46,057 nt of DNA, taken from Salinivirgaceae bacterium. Its GTDB lineage: Bacteria > Bacteroidota > Bacteroidia > Bacteroidales > SZUA-534. The stretch spans positions 1 to 46,057 of the forward strand of contig JAGCFC010000008.1 in the NCBI GenBank assembly GCA_017650325.1, written 5' to 3'. Both the position numbers and the translations under genes were made by a program. Position 1 is the first letter of the stretch; every line of letters begins with the position of its first letter. The notes under the pieces were generated by a model, which searched no databases, was not told the DNA's origin, and worked only from the letters and a program-made list of their open reading frames with translations. Shown piece after piece: positions 44,077 to 46,057 of this stretch.

Positions 44077-44127
44077 CCGAAAAACAAAAAAACGAGTGCC
44101 AAAATGGCGGATTTTGTATATCTGCCT

Positions 44128-44135
44128 TATATTTG
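44128..44135 (+). promoter_or_regulatory. Probable -7 element of the M23 peptidase gene
   Basis: TATATTTG matches TAnnTTTG exactly and lies 18 nt before the ATG at 44154. It overlaps the alternative TTG start at 44133, which argues for the ATG. No good -33 TTTG is seen. Confidence 0.4.
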
Positions 44136-44153
44136 CACGTTTCAGAAATTGCT

Positions 44154-45017
44154 ATGGACAAAGCAAAAAAGAAAAATAAGTTTGCGGAGCGATACCGAAT
44201 AACCATTCTCAACAACCGCACACTTAAAGAAGTGTGGAACACTGTGCTGTCGTTGCGCGGCATGATTGTGGTTGCCTTACTTGCAGTGGTTCTGCTTGTT
44301 GGCATCGGTGTCTCGCTTATATCGTTCACCCCTCTGCGCAAATATGTGCCCGGATACCCCAGCGACAACGAGCGCTTCCTGCTTATTGACAATTATATGA
44401 AAGTTGACTCGCTTGAGAAAGTCTTGTCTCAAAGCGACCTTTATTTTGACAATCTGCAGAGCATTCTTGTCGGGAAAAACACAAAACCCCATTTTATCGA
44501 TAGAGATTCGATTAAAAATTCCGACAGCAAAACGGCAATGCAACACATCCGTTTCGATTCGTCGCTCTACAAGCAGATTGACGAAGACCAGTTCAACATC
44601 CACTATGTTGATGACGAACGGACACTGCCTACAGCCCTCAGCACAGTAAAAATCCATTTTTACTGTCCGCTCAAAGGCGACATCACCAACCCCCACTCGC
44701 CCGAAACAGGCCATTACGGTGTCGACATTGTGTCGGATGCCAAAGACCCTATTCTTTCGGTGCTTGACGGAACTGTGATTATGGCGGGATGGACGCTCGA
44801 AGCTGGTTACGTGATTGTTGTGCAGCACCGCAACAACATAGTGTCGCAATACAAGCACAACTCGTTTCTACTCAAAAAGATAGGCGACCATGTGCGAGCC
44901 GGTGAGCCGTTGGGCTTCCTCGGCAACACGGGCGAGTACACCACCGGGCCGCACCTGCACTTCGAGTTGTGGCAGAACGGCACGCCGCTGAATCCGACTG
45001 ACTACATAATCTTCTGA
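44154..45017 (+). CDS. M23-family (LytM-like) peptidoglycan endopeptidase, membrane-anchored
   Basis: A 287-residue protein. A very basic N-terminus (DKAKKKNKFAERYR) is followed by one transmembrane helix (about 37-59) and a short coiled region. The C-terminal LytM domain carries zinc ligands H187 and D191 (GHYGVD) and the HxH motif H267/H269 (GPHLHFELW), so catalytic residues are intact. It would cleave peptide cross-links in the periplasm during wall growth. The ATG at 44154 is preferred to a TTG at 44133 because of the promoter-like element. Its stop is only 6 nt from the dxr start, so the two form a likely operon. Confidence 0.9.
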   Translation: MDKAKKKNKFAERYRITILNNRTLKEVWNTVLSLRGMIVVALLAVVLLVGIGVSLISFTPLRKYVPGYPSDNERFLLIDNYMKVDSLEKVLSQSDLYFDNLQSILVGKNTKPHFIDRDSIKNSDSKTAMQHIRFDSSLYKQIDEDQFNIHYVDDERTLPTALSTVKIHFYCPLKGDITNPHSPETGHYGVDIVSDAKDPILSVLDGTVIMAGWTLEAGYVIVVQHRNNIVSQYKHNSFLLKKIGDHVRAGEPLGFLGNTGEYTTGPHLHFELWQNGTPLNPTDYIIF

Positions 45018-45023
45018 CATACA

Positions 45024-46057
45024 ATGACTAAACACATAGCAATACTTGGTTCGACAGGCTCTATCGGGACACAGACGCTTGATGTGGCCCGCGCCCACGC
45101 CGACAAACTGACGGTGGAGGTGCTCACTGCCGGACACAATTCGCAACTGCTTATCAATCAGGCGCGTGAGTTCAAACCCAACGCCGTGGTTATTGCCGAC
45201 GAATCGAAATACAACGAGGTGAAATCGGCTTTGGCCGACCTTGACATCAAGGTATGGACTGGCGCCAAAGCCATTGAGGACGTGGTTCAGATGAACACCG
45301 TCGACACCGTGGTTACGGCCATGGTGGGTTATGCCGGTCTGTCATCAACCATAAAGGCCATTGAGGCTGGAAAGAACATCGCCCTTGCCAACAAAGAGAC
45401 GCTGGTTGTTGCCGGCGAGCTGATTACCAAACTGGTGGCAAAGCACAAAGTGCGCGTTACGCCGGTTGATTCGGAGCATTCGGCCATTTTCCAATGCCTT
45501 GTGGGCGAACCCGATGTCGAAAAACTGATAATCACCGCTTCGGGCGGACCGTTCCGCACAAAAAGCATCGACGAGCTGCGCACCGTGACGCCGCAACAGG
45601 CGCTGAAACACCCCAACTGGAATATGGGCGCGAAAATCACTATCGACTCGGCAACAATGATGAACAAAGGCTTGGAAGTGATTGAGGCTCACTGGCTTTT
45701 CGGTATTCCGTACGAGCAAATTGAGGTGACTGTTCATCCACAGTCAATCATCCACAGTATGGTGCAGTTCATCGACGGCAGCGTAAAGGCACAGATGGGT
45801 CTGCCTGATATGAAACTGCCAATCCAATACGCTTTGAGTTATCCCGACCGATGGCCGTCGGATTTTGGCCGCATCAACTTCAAAAGCCAACAGCCCCTGA
45901 CATTTGAGGCGCCCGATTTGGAGAAATTCCGCTGCCTGGCGCTGGCTTACGAGGCTTTGGGCAAGGGCGGCAATATGCCCGCCATTATGAACGCCGCCAA
46001 CGAGGTGGCCGTTGATGCCTTCCTGAAAGGCCGCATCGGATTCCTCGACATTGCCGA
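45024..46057 (+). CDS. dxr: 1-deoxy-D-xylulose 5-phosphate reductoisomerase, C-terminus outside window
   Basis: The frame is open to the right edge (344 complete codons, 3' end missing). It begins with the NADPH-binding 'IAILGSTGSIGTQTLDV'. It also has 'ALANKETLVVAGELI', the metal- and substrate-binding 'PVDSEHSAIFQCL', 'ITASGGPFR', 'HPNWNMGAKITIDSATMMNKGLE', and 'VHPQSIIHSMVQF'. It converts DXP to methylerythritol phosphate, the committed step of the non-mevalonate isoprenoid pathway, which also supplies the undecaprenyl carrier recycled by UppP. It is probably transcribed with the upstream M23 peptidase gene. Confidence 0.97.
   Translation, partial: MTKHIAILGSTGSIGTQTLDVARAHADKLTVEVLTAGHNSQLLINQAREFKPNAVVIADESKYNEVKSALADLDIKVWTGAKAIEDVVQMNTVDTVVTAMVGYAGLSSTIKAIEAGKNIALANKETLVVAGELITKLVAKHKVRVTPVDSEHSAIFQCLVGEPDVEKLIITASGGPFRTKSIDELRTVTPQQALKHPNWNMGAKITIDSATMMNKGLEVIEAHWLFGIPYEQIEVTVHPQSIIHSMVQFIDGSVKAQMGLPDMKLPIQYALSYPDRWPSDFGRINFKSQQPLTFEAPDLEKFRCLALAYEALGKGGNMPAIMNAANEVAVDAFLKGRIGFLDIA

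Overview
The window looks like chromosomal DNA of an anaerobic or microaerobic member of the Bacteroidota, most likely Bacteroidales. The grounds are a T9SS-like C-terminal sorting domain, a PorE-like TPR/PD40/OmpA protein, BspA-type leucine-rich-repeat and GLUG-repeat surface proteins, a DUF2723 membrane protein, a large TamB, a surface-export signal after a lipoprotein cysteine, TAnnTTTG-type -7 promoter elements, no obvious Shine-Dalgarno sequences, and two rubrerythrins. No rRNA, tRNA, CRISPR array, transposase or integrase gene was seen.

Layout. Positions 1-36.5 kb are coded almost entirely on the minus strand, and 36.5-46 kb entirely on the plus strand, with the switch between tamB and tsaD. 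From the left: the N-terminal 2179 residues of a giant GLUG/YDG-repeat adhesin that runs off the window; a BspA-like LRR protein with a T9SS-like tail and a 49-residue membrane microprotein upstream of it; a GNAT acetyltransferase and PorE-like protein pair; DivIC; reverse rubrerythrin and classical rubrerythrin; a surface lipoprotein; a DUF349 protein; PriA; a DUF2723 membrane protein and a Wzx-like flippase; a fibre-like surface protein with YadA-type head repeats and an S74 chaperone domain; and TamB. On the plus strand come TsaD, UppP, serine acetyltransferase, a family 2 glycosyltransferase, DnaG, an M1 peptidase, an M23 peptidase and the start of Dxr.

How the genes fit together. Housekeeping functions (PriA, DnaG, TsaD, UppP, Dxr, DivIC, serine acetyltransferase) are interleaved with envelope biogenesis (TamB, PorE-like, DUF2723 protein, flippase, M23) and with large repetitive surface proteins. 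The GLUG and BspA proteins have almost the same signal peptide, the same bases around the start codon and copies of the same upstream repeat, although their mature parts are unrelated. This suggests a duplicated 5' cassette. The rubrerythrin pair fits peroxide defence in an anaerobe.

The most unusual feature is the non-coding DNA. Many intergenic gaps contain runs of variant 7-bp words kept in strict 7-bp phase, up to about 31 words downstream of tamB. These are mixed with a dispersed family of short palindromes (GTAGRGACG...CGTCTCTAC or GGACGYGGCA...TGCCRCGTCC), an 80-85-bp G/T-rich minisatellite and a dense hairpin cluster. I cannot tell from sequence alone whether this is a functional system or neutral repeat expansion. 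No new enzymatic or defence system was recognised.
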